Shown here piece by piece: positions 1 through 11,764 of a DNA stretch of 64,000 bases (the stretch's first letter is position 1; each line of letters starts with the position of its first letter). The DNA comes from Anisodus tanguticus. Its lineage: Eukaryota > Streptophyta > Magnoliopsida > Solanales > Solanaceae. Location of the stretch: positions 6,689,001 through 6,753,000 of the forward strand of contig CM067550.1 in NCBI GenBank assembly GCA_034509755.1, read 5' to 3'. The translations under genes were made by a program, and so were the position numbers. The notes under the pieces were generated by a model, which was not told the origin of the DNA, did no database searches, and was given only the letters and a program-made list of their open reading frames with translations.

Positions 1-94
1 AATACAACTCAAGGGTGTTTAACAATATTAGTAATTATTTTTCTTGCTCATAAACATGATTTTCAGCTAATGTGTCTCTCGACTAATTTCACGG

Positions 95-538
95 CGTTAA
101 ACTAAAGTAATATACCTGTGATATACACTGAATATACAACAATATATATCACAGGTATACAAGCAAAGAATAAAGCAAAAGTGGGCAAAGTGGCCCAAAT
201 CGTCCAAAGAACAGAAAGAGCAGGCCCAGCAACGGCAATGAGCAGCAAAGCAGTGAGATCCAGCAGTCTTGGGCCTAGGGGCAGTGGCCTCTCGGCCAGA
301 TCTGCAAATCCAAGTAACAATGGGATATTGTATATATGGTATATATATTTGTAGTATATTGTAATGAAAAGGATACCTTAATTAGTGTTATACACCTACC
401 ATAATTATATAGTTAGAATTATGGTAGAATAAGGATTTAGAAGTAGAATTGGAAAAGGATTTTCCTATTATGAAAATATGTAACTTGTATATATAGTTAT
501 TCAATCAATGAAAATAATCAAGGGGATTATTTCTTTAA
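95..538 (+). repeat. 5' LTR of Copia element 1
   Basis: This 444-bp LTR matches 4945-5403 along its length, with indels mainly in the part around 160-240. It carries a perfect 15-bp hairpin (arms 111-125 and 145-159) and a second hairpin (arms 396-406 and 417-427). TATATA-rich sequence at about 331-360 could serve as the promoter, which is inference. Coordinates are fixed by the CACGG target duplication. Confidence 0.93.
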
Positions 539-552
539 TGGTATCAAGAGAC
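539..552 (+). other. Primer-binding site, initiator-Met tRNA type
   Basis: The sequence directly after the left LTR begins TGGTATCAAGAG. This resembles the usual plant Copia primer-binding site complementary to the 3' end of initiator methionine tRNA, with one extra A. Confidence 0.85.
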
Positions 553-601
553 TAGGTCTACACAAAAGTTTTCTCTCAACTTTTGCTTGTGGCCGAGAAC
601 T

Positions 602-615
602 CCCCCCCCCCCCCC
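602..615 (+). repeat. C14 homopolymer in Copia leader
   Basis: A run of 14 C lies in the untranslated leader between primer-binding site and gag. The homologous leader of the third Copia element (around 63940-63950) has a shorter run, so its length is unstable or uncertain in assembly. Confidence 0.7.
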
Positions 616-695
616 TCGGGTTTTCTCTCCAAAATTTTGTCTTTCGCTCTCAAAAACCTCTCTTAAATTTAACCTCCTTCCTTGTTCTTTCAAAT

Positions 696-3600
696 ATGTC
701 TAAGAACAATTTTCACCCTGCCCTCACGGTTTCCAATATCAAGCTCAGTGTCCCTATTGTCCTTGAGATGGAAAACGTTCAATATGCAACGTGAGCGGAG
801 TTGTTTAAAATTCACGCTATATCTTATCAAGTTCTTCATCACATCATTCCTCCCGCTAGACCCCTTCCTGCGGAGGATCCTGAGTTATGGATTACACTTG
901 ATGCTACCGTTCTTCGGTGGATATACGCCACTATTTCAGTGGACCTTCTACAGACGATTATGGAGCCCGATACCACGGCTATGGCTACATGGAATAGATT
1001 GCGTGACATATTCCAAGACAACCAACATTCCCGTGTCGTCACACTCGAGCAGGAATTCTCTCTCGTTCGAATGAACGTATTTCCGAACGTTTCTGCATAT
1101 TGCAAGAAACTAAAGGAATTGGCGGATCAACTTCGTAATGTTGGCGCACCAGTAACAAATAATCGTCTAGTTCTACAGTTGGTTGCCGGTCTTTCGGAGG
1201 CCTATAATGGTGTTGGAACTCTCCTTCGCCAAAGCAACCCTCTTCCCGACTTTCATCAAGCCCGCTCCATGCTGACGTTGGAAGAAGCCGGTTTGGCTAA
1301 AAAGGCGGCTACCGGAGCAAGCCCAGTTGTCATGGTGGCATCCTCTCCTAGTTCTTCGGGTTTTGTTAATAATTCGGGCCAAAACCATAATACTGGTGGC
1401 GGCAAGAATAATCGCAAAAATAACAAAAACCGCGGGGGCAAACGAGGCGATTCTAGTGGCGGTTCTGGTGGCGGTTCCGGTGATCAACAAGCAGGCGATG
1501 GGTCCCATCCAGGGTACAGTGGGCCACCACCACCGTGGACCCAGCAGTGAGGCCATTGGCAGTGGAACCCGCACCCTCCAACAGCAGTTTCCAGCGGCCA
1601 GTGGGCTGGCCAACAGTCCAGGCCCAATACCCAGACCTCCGCAAGCCCACCATGCAGCAGGCCCCACTCAGATCGATATCGAGGCCGCGATGCACACGTT
1701 GGGATTGTCTCAACCAGACCCAAATTGGTACATGGACACCGGGGCCACTACTCACATGACTTCCGAATCAGGTACTCTCTCATCTTATTCCAATTTGAGC
1801 ACCCCTCGGGGGATAATTGTTGGTAATGGCAGTTCTATTCCAATTATAGGGTATGGTCATAAAACGTTGTCTCCCCCCAATCCACCACTCCTCTTGAAAA
1901 ATACTTTACATGCTCCTAAATTGATTAAAAATTTAGTGTCTGTCCGAAAGTTCACAAATGACAATTTCGTTTTCGTTGAATTTGATCCTTTCGGTTTTCT
2001 CGTGAAGGATTTCAAGACGGGGAGTCATCTCATGATGTGTGATAGTAGGGGGATACGTATCCTATCATGCCCGGTTTCGATCCATCGAGTCCACCTTGCC
2101 GTCAACTTTTGCGACCATCTCTCCCTCCATGTGGCATGCTCGTGCGGGTCATCCGGGATCTTCTATTTTATCACTTTAGATAAAAATAGCTTTATTTCTT
2201 GTAAGGGTACGAGTCGTACTCCAATTTGTCAGTCTTGTTCATTAGGAAAAATTGTTAAGTTGCCATTTGTAGACTCTAATTCTCATACGTCTATGCCATT
2301 TGACATTATTCATAGCGACTTATGGACATCTCCTGTTCTTAGTTCAATGGGTCATCGATATTATGTTCTCTTTTTAGATGATTATTCTAGATTTTTGTGG
2401 ACGTTCCCAATTGCGAATAAATCACAAGTGTTTTCCGTCTTCATCAAATTTAGAGCGTTCATACGTACTCAATTCGAAAGAGAAATAAAAAATATTCAGT
2501 GTGATAATGGGAAAGAGTATGACAATAGGGAGTTTCGGGAATTTTGTGCTACTAATGGGATAAATTTTCATTTTTCATGTCCTCATACATCTTCACAAAA
2601 TGGGAAAGCCGAACGCAAAATTCGTTCCATAAATAACATTGTCCGAACTCTCCTAATACATGCCTTCATACCTCCATATTTTTGGCATCATGCTCTACAA
2701 ATGGCCACATATCTTCTTAGCATAATTCCTTCTAAAGGTCTGACATATTCTTCCCCCCTAAAAATACTATATAATAAGAACCCGTCTTATTTTCATCTTC
2801 GGATTTTTGGGTGCTTGTGTTATCCGTTATTTCCATCCACCACAATTAAAAAACTTCAGGCTCGGTCTACCCCGTGTGTGTTTTTGGATTATCCGTCAAA
2901 TCATCGTGGTTATAAGTGTTTTGATTTATCCTCCAAGAAAATCATAATCAATCGCCATGTCATTTTTGATGAAACTCAATTCCCATTTACGAAAGTTCAT
3001 ACTCCCGAACCTAAGTCATATAATTTTTTGGATGACCAAATATCCCCGTATATTATTCGGAATTTTTCGGACATCTCCCGTACCCAAAATCCTCCAGCGG
3101 GCCCACTGCCCGCTGGACCAACAGTACCGCCACACTCACAGAATCCAGCCACTGGAACAGTTCCAAAGAATCGGGCTCGGGCCTGCCCCCAATCTCGGAA
3201 CCGCTCCGAGAATCCGAGTCCAATTTTTACCGTTTTGGGCCAGCAGGCCCACTGCCTGCTGGCCAGTCCGTCCCGAGCCCAGAAAATTCCCAAAATTCCA
3301 TCAATTCTTCCTCGAGTCATAGACCGATCACTCGTAGTAAGCGGGGCATTTTTACACCTAAAAGACATTTTAATTTACATTCTGGTGTCTCTAAATCCCT
3401 CTTGCCCCGCAATCCTGTGTCCGCATTAAATGACCCTAATTGGAAAATTGCTATGACTGATGAATATAATGCTCTTATTGATAATAAGACGTGGGAGTTG
3501 GTGCTCCGTCCATATGGTATTAATATTATCAGGTCTATGTGGATTTTTGCTCATAAGGAGAATTCAGATGGGTCCTTTGCTCGACATAAGGCGCGACTTG

Positions 3601-4950
3601 TTGGTGATGGTAAGACTCAGCAGGTTGGTATTGATTGTGGTGAGACGTTTAGTCCGGTGGTAAAACCAGCTACCATTCGCACGGTGCTTAGCCTGGCTCT
3701 TTCAAAGACTTGGTCAATCCATCAGTTGGATGTCAAGAATGCTTTTCTACATGGTGATCTCAAAGAAACAGTCTATATGCATCAGCCGTTGGGTTTCGGG
3801 GATCCCAACCGCCCTCATCATGTCTCGTTTATTGAAGAAATCACTATATGGGCTTAAGCAGTCTCCACGGGCACGGTATACACGATTTGTCGATTTTGTT
3901 TCGACTATTGGTTTCACTCACGCGAAGTCGATAATTCCTTATTCATCTACCGCTGTGGTTCGTCATTGGCCTATATTCTGTTGTATGTGGATGATATCAT
4001 CTTGACTGCCTCCTCCGATACTTTGCGCCAGTCTATCATGGCCATGCTCGGATTCGAATTTGCTATGAAGGACTTAGGGTCGTTGAGTTATTTTTTGGGG
4101 ATTGTCGTCAAGCGTCATTCGAGTGGCTTGTTTTCGTCTCAACGGAAGTATCTTCGCCGAGATCATCGAGAGGGTCGGGATGTCATCCTGTAAGTCCACT
4201 TCCACGCCGGTTGATGCAAACCCAAAGCTAAGTGTCGCGACGGGTGCACCATACGAGGACCCGACCCGTATCGCGATCTTGCAGGGGCTCTCCGATCTTA
4301 CCTTTACCGCACGGATATTACGTATGCGGTTCAGCAGGTGTGTTTATTCATGCATGACCCCAGAGTTGAACACATGAATGCAATTAAATGCATCATTCGG
4401 TATATCCAGGGGACACTAGACTATGGGTTGCACTTGTATCCTTCATCTACATCCACACTTGTCTCTTACACGGATGCTGATTGGGGTGGTTATCCCGACA
4501 CCAGACGGTCGACTTCTGGCTACTGTATGTTCATTGGCAACAACTTGGTCTCATGGTCGGCAAAACGTCAAGCAACTCTGTCACGCTCCAGTGCAGATGA
4601 AGAATATCGAGGGGTAGCGAATGTGGTCTCCGAGTCATGTTGGCTACGTAATTTGCTTTTGGAGCTTCATTGTCTCATTCAGAAGGCAACCTTGGTATAT
4701 TGCGATAACATTAGTGCCATCTACCTTTCAGGTAACCCAGTTCAACACTAGTGCACCAAGCATATCGAAATGGACATTCACTTTGTCCGTGAAAAAGGTT
4801 GCAAAGGGTCAAGTTCGTGTATGCCATGTCCCGTCTCGTTATCAAATTGCAGACATCTTTACAAAGGGTCTACCAGCGATTCTCTTTGAAGATTTTAGGG
4901 ACAGTCTCAGCGTTCGAAAACCGCCCGCTATGATTGCGGGGGTGTGTTAA
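696..4950 (+). pseudogene. Copia gag-pol, broken (element 1)
   Basis: In autonomous relatives this is one polyprotein. The ATG is at 696. A TGA at 792-794 breaks gag after 32 codons, and gag then reads on to a stop at 1548-1550. Its C-terminal part is Gly/Asn/Arg-rich with no CCHC knuckle. The frame then shifts. The protease motif (DTGA) is near 1735. The integrase region spans about 2120-2900, with shifts on either side of its start at about 2050 and 2165. Reverse transcriptase spans about 3400-4200, broken near 3830 and 4190, and its YVDD motif is at 3983-3994. RNase H spans about 4340-4930, with a TAG at 4749-4751. The last codons run into the right LTR and stop at 4948-4950. The lineage looks like Ale or a neighbour from the gag type. 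It is surely a pseudogene. Confidence 0.92.
4931..4944 (+). other. Polypurine tract of Copia element 1
   Basis: A G-rich run (TTGCGGGGGTG) ends directly at the TGTTAAAC start of the right LTR. This is the expected place for plus-strand priming. The same tract is seen next to the LTR of the third Copia element and, as CTGCGGGGTG, next to the second. Confidence 0.8.
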
Positions 4951-5403
4951 ACAAAGGTAATATACCTGTGATATACACTGAATATACAACAGTATATATC
5001 ACGGGTATACAAGCGACAAGAATAAAAGCAAGGTGGGCGACCCCGCCCAAATGGCGATGGTCCAAATCGTCCAAAGAACAGAGAGTAGGCCAAAGAACGG
5101 CAATGAGCAAAGAAAGCAGTGAGATCCAGCAGTCTTGGGCCTAGGCAGTGGGCCTCTCGGCCAGATTTGCAAATCCAAGTAACAATGGGATATTGTATAT
5201 ATGATATATATATTTGTAGTATATTGTAATGAAAAGGATACCTTAATTAGTGTTATACACCTACCATAATTATATAGTTAGAATTATGGTAGAATAAGGA
5301 TTTAGAAGTAGAATAGGAAAAGGATTTTCCTATTATGGAAATATGTAACTTGTATATATAGTTATTCAATCAATGAAAATAATCAAGGGGATTATTTCTT
5401 TCA
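4945..5403 (+). repeat. 3' LTR of Copia element 1
   Basis: This 459-bp LTR begins TGTTAAAC, ends TTTCTTTCA and is followed by the target duplication CACGG. It is 15 bp longer than the left LTR because of indels around 5010-5090. Several substitutions separate the two copies, so the insertion is not recent. Confidence 0.93.
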
Positions 5404-5408
5404 CACGG

Positions 5409-6486
5409 GTTACATGTTACCTTCTACCTAGTATAGGTACCGGATAACTATATCAATTAAGGTTCAAAACATATGGAAATAACTTATCTAATATTTTTGC
5501 CTCATTTGAGATTTGAATTTGAGTCTTTATGATTCTTAACTCATTTCACTCGTGGATGCCAAATTAGTAATTTCATTAATTTTCCATTTTGGTAATTATA
5601 TTTGACTTTTATGATGGCATTTGCCTTTTTCTCATAGAAGACGTAATGGGGTTTAATTCTATGTTAAACAATATGCCTATTATGGGTTTTAGCTCTAGAT
5701 CCGTTGTCCAGAATATTAATCATTTCTCCCCTGGAATCGTTGTTAAATTAAACTTTCATTAATGGCTGCTTTTGTATTTAGTGCAGTTCACATGGCTTCC
5801 CATATGCTTTTATAATTATCTATCTTTGAATAACTCCCTCCCAACCATGGATTCTACTAGGCAACTACTCTCATTGCCACTTCAATTTTAGGTCATGTCT
5901 CTAACCATACACCTATTATCATATGTAGGATGAAAACGAACCAAGAAACTAAGACAGAATGAGAAAGAAAGTGAGCTTTTTATTATAATTATTTAATCTC
6001 GAACTCTATTTTAAAAAGAATATACTAATACATTATACATTTATGCTAGTTCGCACTCATTGTCACACATGCACTAATTCCATATCTCCCTCTTAACAGT
6101 TAACATCACGGGACGGATGTAGAGTTGTAATATTTGAATTAGGCGGAATCCAATAACCTTGATCCAGACTTTTTATGTGTTAAAAAATTCATAAAATATT
6201 ATTAATAGATAGTACATTTCAGATCCATTTATTAGCATTTGAAATTTTTATTCAACAATTATGAATTCATAAAATTTAAATTTTAGATCCGACTGCATCT
6301 TTCTCCATCCCTAGCCCTTATATTGTTGTTCAACCTTAGCTTGCTAATTGATTGCTAAGAGGCGGGGGAGGTGATGGTGACAGTGCATAAGCTGGGCTTG
6401 AAAGATAAAATTAGGATTTGGGTGGTTATCGGTGAAGAAATATATAACACTCAGATCCAACTGTTAATGTATTGTCTATTCTGTCC
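5409..6486. other. Intergenic, no gene seen
   Basis: This is AT-rich sequence without a convincing reading frame. At about 6110-6310 it resembles a dispersed plant repeat that runs into the AT-rich part (two similar halves around 6180-6200 and 6265-6285). I cannot define the ends of that repeat. Confidence 0.5.
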
Positions 6487-6491
6487 TAACC

Positions 6492-8883
6492 TGTAACACC
6501 TCGTATTTCTGGATAATAATTTGGGCACATACGTAGGCAAATGGACTTGACCCCGGAAAGTTTATGTTGCACTTGTGTATACTAATAAGGAGATTTGTTT
6601 ATAAAAGGATGTGATCCCAAAATAATTTTGGATTTCACAAGTATGGCGACGGGGATCAATAATAATAATTGTATATCCCCAAAGAGGTTATGGACTAGTG
6701 TCATATTACAAGAATTATGACATTGAGTATAAGAAAGTTTTATAAGTCGTCGGGATTTAATTGAATGGAGATCGGGAATTTAATTGTGTGTATAATTAAT
6801 TAATTATGGGATTAATTAATTATAATTGGGGAGACAATATATAGTGGGGATTTATACGTGTTACATTTTAAAACAATGTTCAGTGACTACGCCTCATAAC
6901 CGATCGGTGGCAGCCCATAAATCTCCAAAACATTCTCATCTCTCCATTTTAACAGACATTCATCTCCTCAATCATCTTCATCTCTTCAAACTATCTTCAT
7001 CAAGCATCTGTAGAAATATTTCTATGGGTAAGTTGCAATCCAAACAGAAGGAGTAAAATCTCAATTGGTAGCCTTTGAAGTTTTTGACCAAATTGGGGGA
7101 TTTTCGTGAATTTCCGCGTAATCAAGAAGGGAGAAATTCATGGTGCTCTAGATTTTAATTCCAGTAAAGTTGAAATCTTGAACAAGCTTAAGAACTCAGA
7201 AACCCAAGCAAAAAAACCAGAGTTTCGAGACAGTTCCGGAAGTCGAAGTGTTGGGCCTTCTGTCTCTGTTTGTCGACTTGTCGGAATCCGGTATTGGTGA
7301 AAGGTTTTCCGACGACTCTGGTTGTTGTGTCTAACAGAGGTAATCCTTCTTGTTCCTAAGTTCATATGAATTACAGAACATTATTCTTACTAGTTTTAAG
7401 ACGATTATCGAAAATGCTAAGTAGTTGGGTATTATTAGGGCTGTTGATATGAAATTGGAAGTTGCATGTGAAATTGCTGAATTGTTTTAAGCATTGCAGT
7501 AAAAAAAAAAAGGGTTAGAATGGTTGATTGTGTGGTTATATGCATAGGTTTCGACATAGAAGAAGTATAAATTCTACGCGTACAAAGTATTCGCTAGAAT
7601 ATCTCAATGAAGCGATTTTTGGTATATTGATCCGATTATGATGTAAATCATTCATATGGTGTAGATAATCACTTATAAAGCTTACAAGGACCCGCGGAAC
7701 TTAGATAATTTCGACAACAAGGTATATAAGGCTCTTTCTTCCTTTTGGCATATTCTACGTACAAAACATATCCGGAATATTGTTCCATAAAGTACTCTAC
7801 TCTTAGTAGTTAAGAATGATTATGTTATTGACTCTTATGTTAAAAGCCTGTTGAAGTATGCATCTAAGTCCTTATTGAGGCATACGGAAAAGATGTTGAT
7901 ATTCACAGTGTTAGCCAAAGGTAGAAGGATATTTGGCCAGGATGTGTTATTGTCATTCATGCATTCTCATTTACATTGCATTCATTTATTACCTTGGACC
8001 ACTTGTGTTATGCACACTACTATATGATAAATATTATATATGTAGGGGATATGGGAAAAGAGGAAAAGGCGTTATATAGGCACACCACCTGCAGCTGGTA
8101 CATACTATCACAAAAGAGCCCTAAGAGGCCAATATGATGTGATGATGTGATGTGATGTGATGTGATGTGATGATGTGATGCCTGTGTGGCTTATTGGGAC
8201 GGATTGCACGATCCGCAACACTAAATATATTGGGATGGGTTGCACGATCTGCAACACTAACATATATATATATATACCGCATTTGCATCATGCATACTTT
8301 CATTTACCAATATATGGTATGATGCCCACAGAGGTTGTTATGGTAAGGAACATGCCCGAAGAGGCTAATGTATATGTATATTGCATTGTGCATAACATTT
8401 AGGCATGCGTATTAGGGCTCTCGGAGGCATTTACTGATGTTCAGTTGTTTCTGTTTCAAACTATGATATATCTCTGCTATGTTATTTCTTATGCCTGACA
8501 TACTCAGTACATCAGTCGTACTGACGTCCCTTTTGCCGGGGGACGCTGCGTTTTATGCCCGCATGTTCATATTGAGAGAGTGACGGTTCGCACTAGTAGG
8601 TTGCTGGTATTTGGAGCACTCCGTTCCTTTCGGAGTCGCGGTCTGATCGTGGTATGTTTTACTCTTTAGAGGCTTGTAGACAGGTGTCCTGTGGTTAGCT
8701 GTCATGTATGGCCTTGTCGGCCTTGGTATATAAATGTGTAAGTTGGGGCTTTTGGGTTGGAACTTTATATAATCTATCACGGTTCAGTACGTGTTTAAAT
8801 ATGATTAAGGGTGGAGTGTAGATGTGGTGTCCGGCGGGTAGGGTCCGGATGCCCGTCGCGGCACTCCGGTTTGGATCGTGACA
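6492..8883 (+). mobile_element. Solo LTR, 2.4 kb, TSD TAACC
   Basis: The segment begins TGTAACACC and ends GATCGTGACA. It is flanked by the perfect 5-bp direct repeat TAACC (6487-6491 and 8884-8888). No protease, integrase, reverse transcriptase or gag motif is visible inside, and no second LTR is present, which fits a solo LTR left by recombination between two LTRs. Length and the GC-rich stretch near 8500-8880 recall LTRs of large plant Ty3/Gypsy elements, but that assignment is inference. Short reading frames inside (for example 6826-7056) are not genes. Confidence 0.85.
8134..8180. repeat. GATGT/GATGATGT microsatellite
   Basis: About nine units of ATGTG and ATGATGTG lie inside the solo LTR. 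It is a simple repeat whose copy number is likely to vary. Confidence 0.85.
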
Positions 8884-8888
8884 TAACC

Positions 8889-10658
8889 TTTGGAGTCTCA
8901 TAGTTTTGTTCCCTTGCACATTAACTAACCTTGACAGTTGAATTTTTAAACTCACCCTTTAATGACTCTTTAACGTTCCTTTTCTATTTTGATATGGGAT
9001 TTGCTTAATTCAAACTTTATGACAAACCTCTTTTCAACTATGTGCTTTAAGTAAAAACTAGAGCATGGGTTATATGAAAAAGTAAGTCTGTTAATTGTGA
9101 CTGAACAAATTAACAATAAAGATGACAGTCGAGGGACAATGATCGAAAGTTTGTAAAAACCATGTTATATAGTAGTCAAGAATACTCCATCCAATGATCA
9201 AAGATTGGAGAAAAAAGGATAATATATATAAACAAATAAATTAAACTCAAGGAAAGAATATTACTCTTAATAAGTTTTTGTCCTTGATTCTTAGAGTTTT
9301 TAGAATAAAGAATATCCCATAATAATTCCGCAGTAAAATACAACTAAATATACTTATGTGCATTAATTGCTACACCATTATTATTCAAATAATTCCCCTT
9401 TATCAAGTTCACTATTCCCTTATCAATCGTCATGATCATTTCTCAGGCCTGCTTATAATATCACTAATCATTGCGCCTACCGATAGTGGCTAATTAATCA
9501 AGACATGAATGGAGAATATAGTGGTGCTCTCTTCTCAGTTAATGTGAAGAACGTATTAGTACTTGTATTTGTATAAGCACTTTTAATTATCTAAAGTTGC
9601 TAATGAGACTAGTAGCTTATGATTGATTTATAACCATCTAGTATTTGGAACACAATAATTCAACTAATCCAAATTTGTGCCTCTTAGAGGTCATTGAAAG
9701 GGAAAAAAATTCTATCAGGTTTCTCCTTTCCTAGAGCTCATACCGGATAGCTCTCATTAAAATTATCGAATCTTATCCATCGCACTATATTCCTTACTAA
9801 TTGTTGTATAATGATCAGAATCTTGTTATTATTAGGTATAGAGGCTTAAAGTGATTGGCTAGAAACTAGTATTATACTAGTAGTATACTTACATCTTTAG
9901 GGCCCTTATTTTTTTTTCTTTTACCTAATCATTAACAGTTCTCCTAGTCAAGAACTTTATGGTATTAAAGTAGTTCAATGATTGGAGTGGAGGGTCTAAC
10001 AACTATTCCAACTTCCCCATCTCCCCATGTGACAGCTTTTGGGATGTTTGCTGTGAGACAAAACAATATTGAGGAATCTAACATTGGTAGTTCAGATAAT
10101 TACTCATCCAAAAACTAACAAGCAGAAAGACAATCTACCAAACATTCATACATGGAAACAGGCACAATTTGTTGAATCATAGTTTTTACTTCCTCCTTAG
10201 ATATAATTTGAATAGACAAGAAATTTTTAAAAGAAACAAAAAAAAATTGAAACTCGTGATTTCAAACATATCATTGTGTAGCAATAAAACTTTTAAAATA
10301 TGTGATCTTAAATATATCATAATATTAGCGTGACTATAAAGTTTCTCATTAAAAATAAAATAATAATAAATATAAAGTTAATTATTTTCAAATTTAGAAC
10401 TATATCATTATATATATCACATAAACTATGGAAAGGAATTCTCATTTTCAAACTCTAGAAAATCCCAAAATAAAAAAGTCTACTCCTTATTCAAGTTCCC
10501 AGTGAAGACGAAACAAGATTTCATGATTCCGTCTTCTATTAATTCTTTAGCCAAATTCAATTGAAACATATAAAGTATTTCATATCCCAAACATCTCAAA
10601 AGAAATCATTTTTATCCATGTCCTTGTTCTTTGTGCATCAGCCACATGGAGGACCATT
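8889..10658. other. Intergenic, no gene seen
   Basis: AT-rich sequence without a supportable coding region. Around 10190-10440 there are repeated short motifs (for example ATATATCAT-like words) that look like a decayed MITE. I could not find matching ends. Confidence 0.5.
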
Positions 10659-10677
10659 AAGAATCTAGCATTTTGAT

Positions 10678-10930
10678 GTTCCGGGGCATAGTTGGATGGC
10701 AAAGGAGGGGAACTTAAAATCCAGCTGGAAGCTTGCAGCGTGGGTTCGAACCCTGGTGGGAGCAATTTGCTCTCTTATGAGATATGACCTTGTAGGTGAT
10801 ATCAGTTGCTCTGTTCTCAAACTCTGGTCATTCAGGCACATCCCGCGATTTACTGGTAGTAGTGCTGAGGGACCGAGACTACTATCTCCAAGAATAGTCG
10901 GCGTAAACCGGGAAGCTGGATATAAAAAAA
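10678..10930 (+). mobile_element. tRNA-derived SINE with perfect 19-bp TSD
   Basis: The perfect direct repeat AAGAATCTAGCATTTTGAT flanks it (10659-10677 and 10931-10949). The body starts with a tRNA-like head: an A-box-like TAGTTGGATGG near 10689 and a B box GGTTCGAACCC near 10743, about 50 bp apart, as needed for internal RNA polymerase III transcription. The body ends in an A-rich tail before the second duplication. Frames that read across it are chance. A SINE of this layout depends on a partner LINE for movement. The family name is not known to me. Confidence 0.9.
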
Positions 10931-10949
10931 AAGAATCTAGCATTTTGAT

Positions 10950-11764
10950 AAGTTGGTCTAGAAAGTATACCCACTATTCTCCTTTAGTTGCTAGTGCAAC
11001 TTATAAATGAGTCATATAGTGTTAATTCTGTGTCTCCATGTGTAATTATTCTTTCTATCAGAAATGCGCCTCAATCACAAGTGAATTATATGTGTCCGTG
11101 TAATTGATTTTTTTTTATAATAACAATAATTACGCCTCAATCACAAATTAATCGAGTAATTTATACCTTCAATAGCTTCCATCTTTTGAATGTTGTAGGG
11201 TAAGGGAAATCTGTGTTTCATGTTCAAGTCATCATAATGATATGTGACAATTGTATAGAGACATCAACAATATGGTAGCATGGCAAAAATAGAAACTCAA
11301 TATGATAAGGAATCATACAAAAGGTGAGAGAAACAGAATTAAAAATTGGAAAAGGATTTGTGGTGCAAGTTCTAAAATAGAAAAGAAAAAAAGAGATGGA
11401 CTTTTGTGGAATTAAGTATTATTTAAAGACTGAAGTAACACAGTAATGAATCAGTTAGTTGTAGTGACGGACAATGGGTTTTAAATTGAATTTGGTGGAA
11501 ATTAGAGCCTTTTCAGATGTGATTACACAATTGTAATTGTTTTGTTTCTGTAGGAACCTTTTGAGGCCCACCACCATGTGGATTATATTCTGGTAAATAT
11601 TTTCGGCCGATTGGGTATGAAGCCAAATTAATTTAGGAGGGATATGAGCGGATACATATTTTATATTTTAAAGGTATTTTGTGTTGTTTTTCCAATATAT
11701 TATCATTGAGATGGGAAACTTTCTACTAGTACAAGAAAACCTGTCACGTGCGCTCAAAACCCTT
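10950..11764. other. Intergenic, no gene seen
   Basis: No coding region or recognisable mobile element is visible. The sequence is AT-rich with scattered homopolymers. Confidence 0.45.

Larger units (their letters stand above)
95..5403 (+). mobile_element. Copia LTR retrotransposon, complete structure, decayed coding
   Basis: Two LTRs (95-538 and 4945-5403) bracket a gag-pol region that reads in Copia order: gag, protease, integrase, reverse transcriptase, RNase H. A 5-bp direct repeat CACGG flanks it at 90-94 and 5404-5408. A primer-binding site follows the left LTR and a purine tract precedes the right one. The first base of the left LTR (95) is C where the right LTR has T, and its end reads TTTAA against TTTCA, so both termini of the left copy are mutated. 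The reading frame is broken many times, so the element should not move unaided. The same family recurs at 59268-64000. Confidence 0.95.

Noticed and set aside
801..1550. Treating the gag frame from 801 as an intact protein
   Set aside because: The codon at 801 is TTG. The true ATG at 696 is followed by an in-frame TGA, so gag is broken.
10678..10760. A tRNA gene
   Set aside because: A and B boxes are present, but no cloverleaf with acceptor stem can be formed and a SINE body and target duplications follow.
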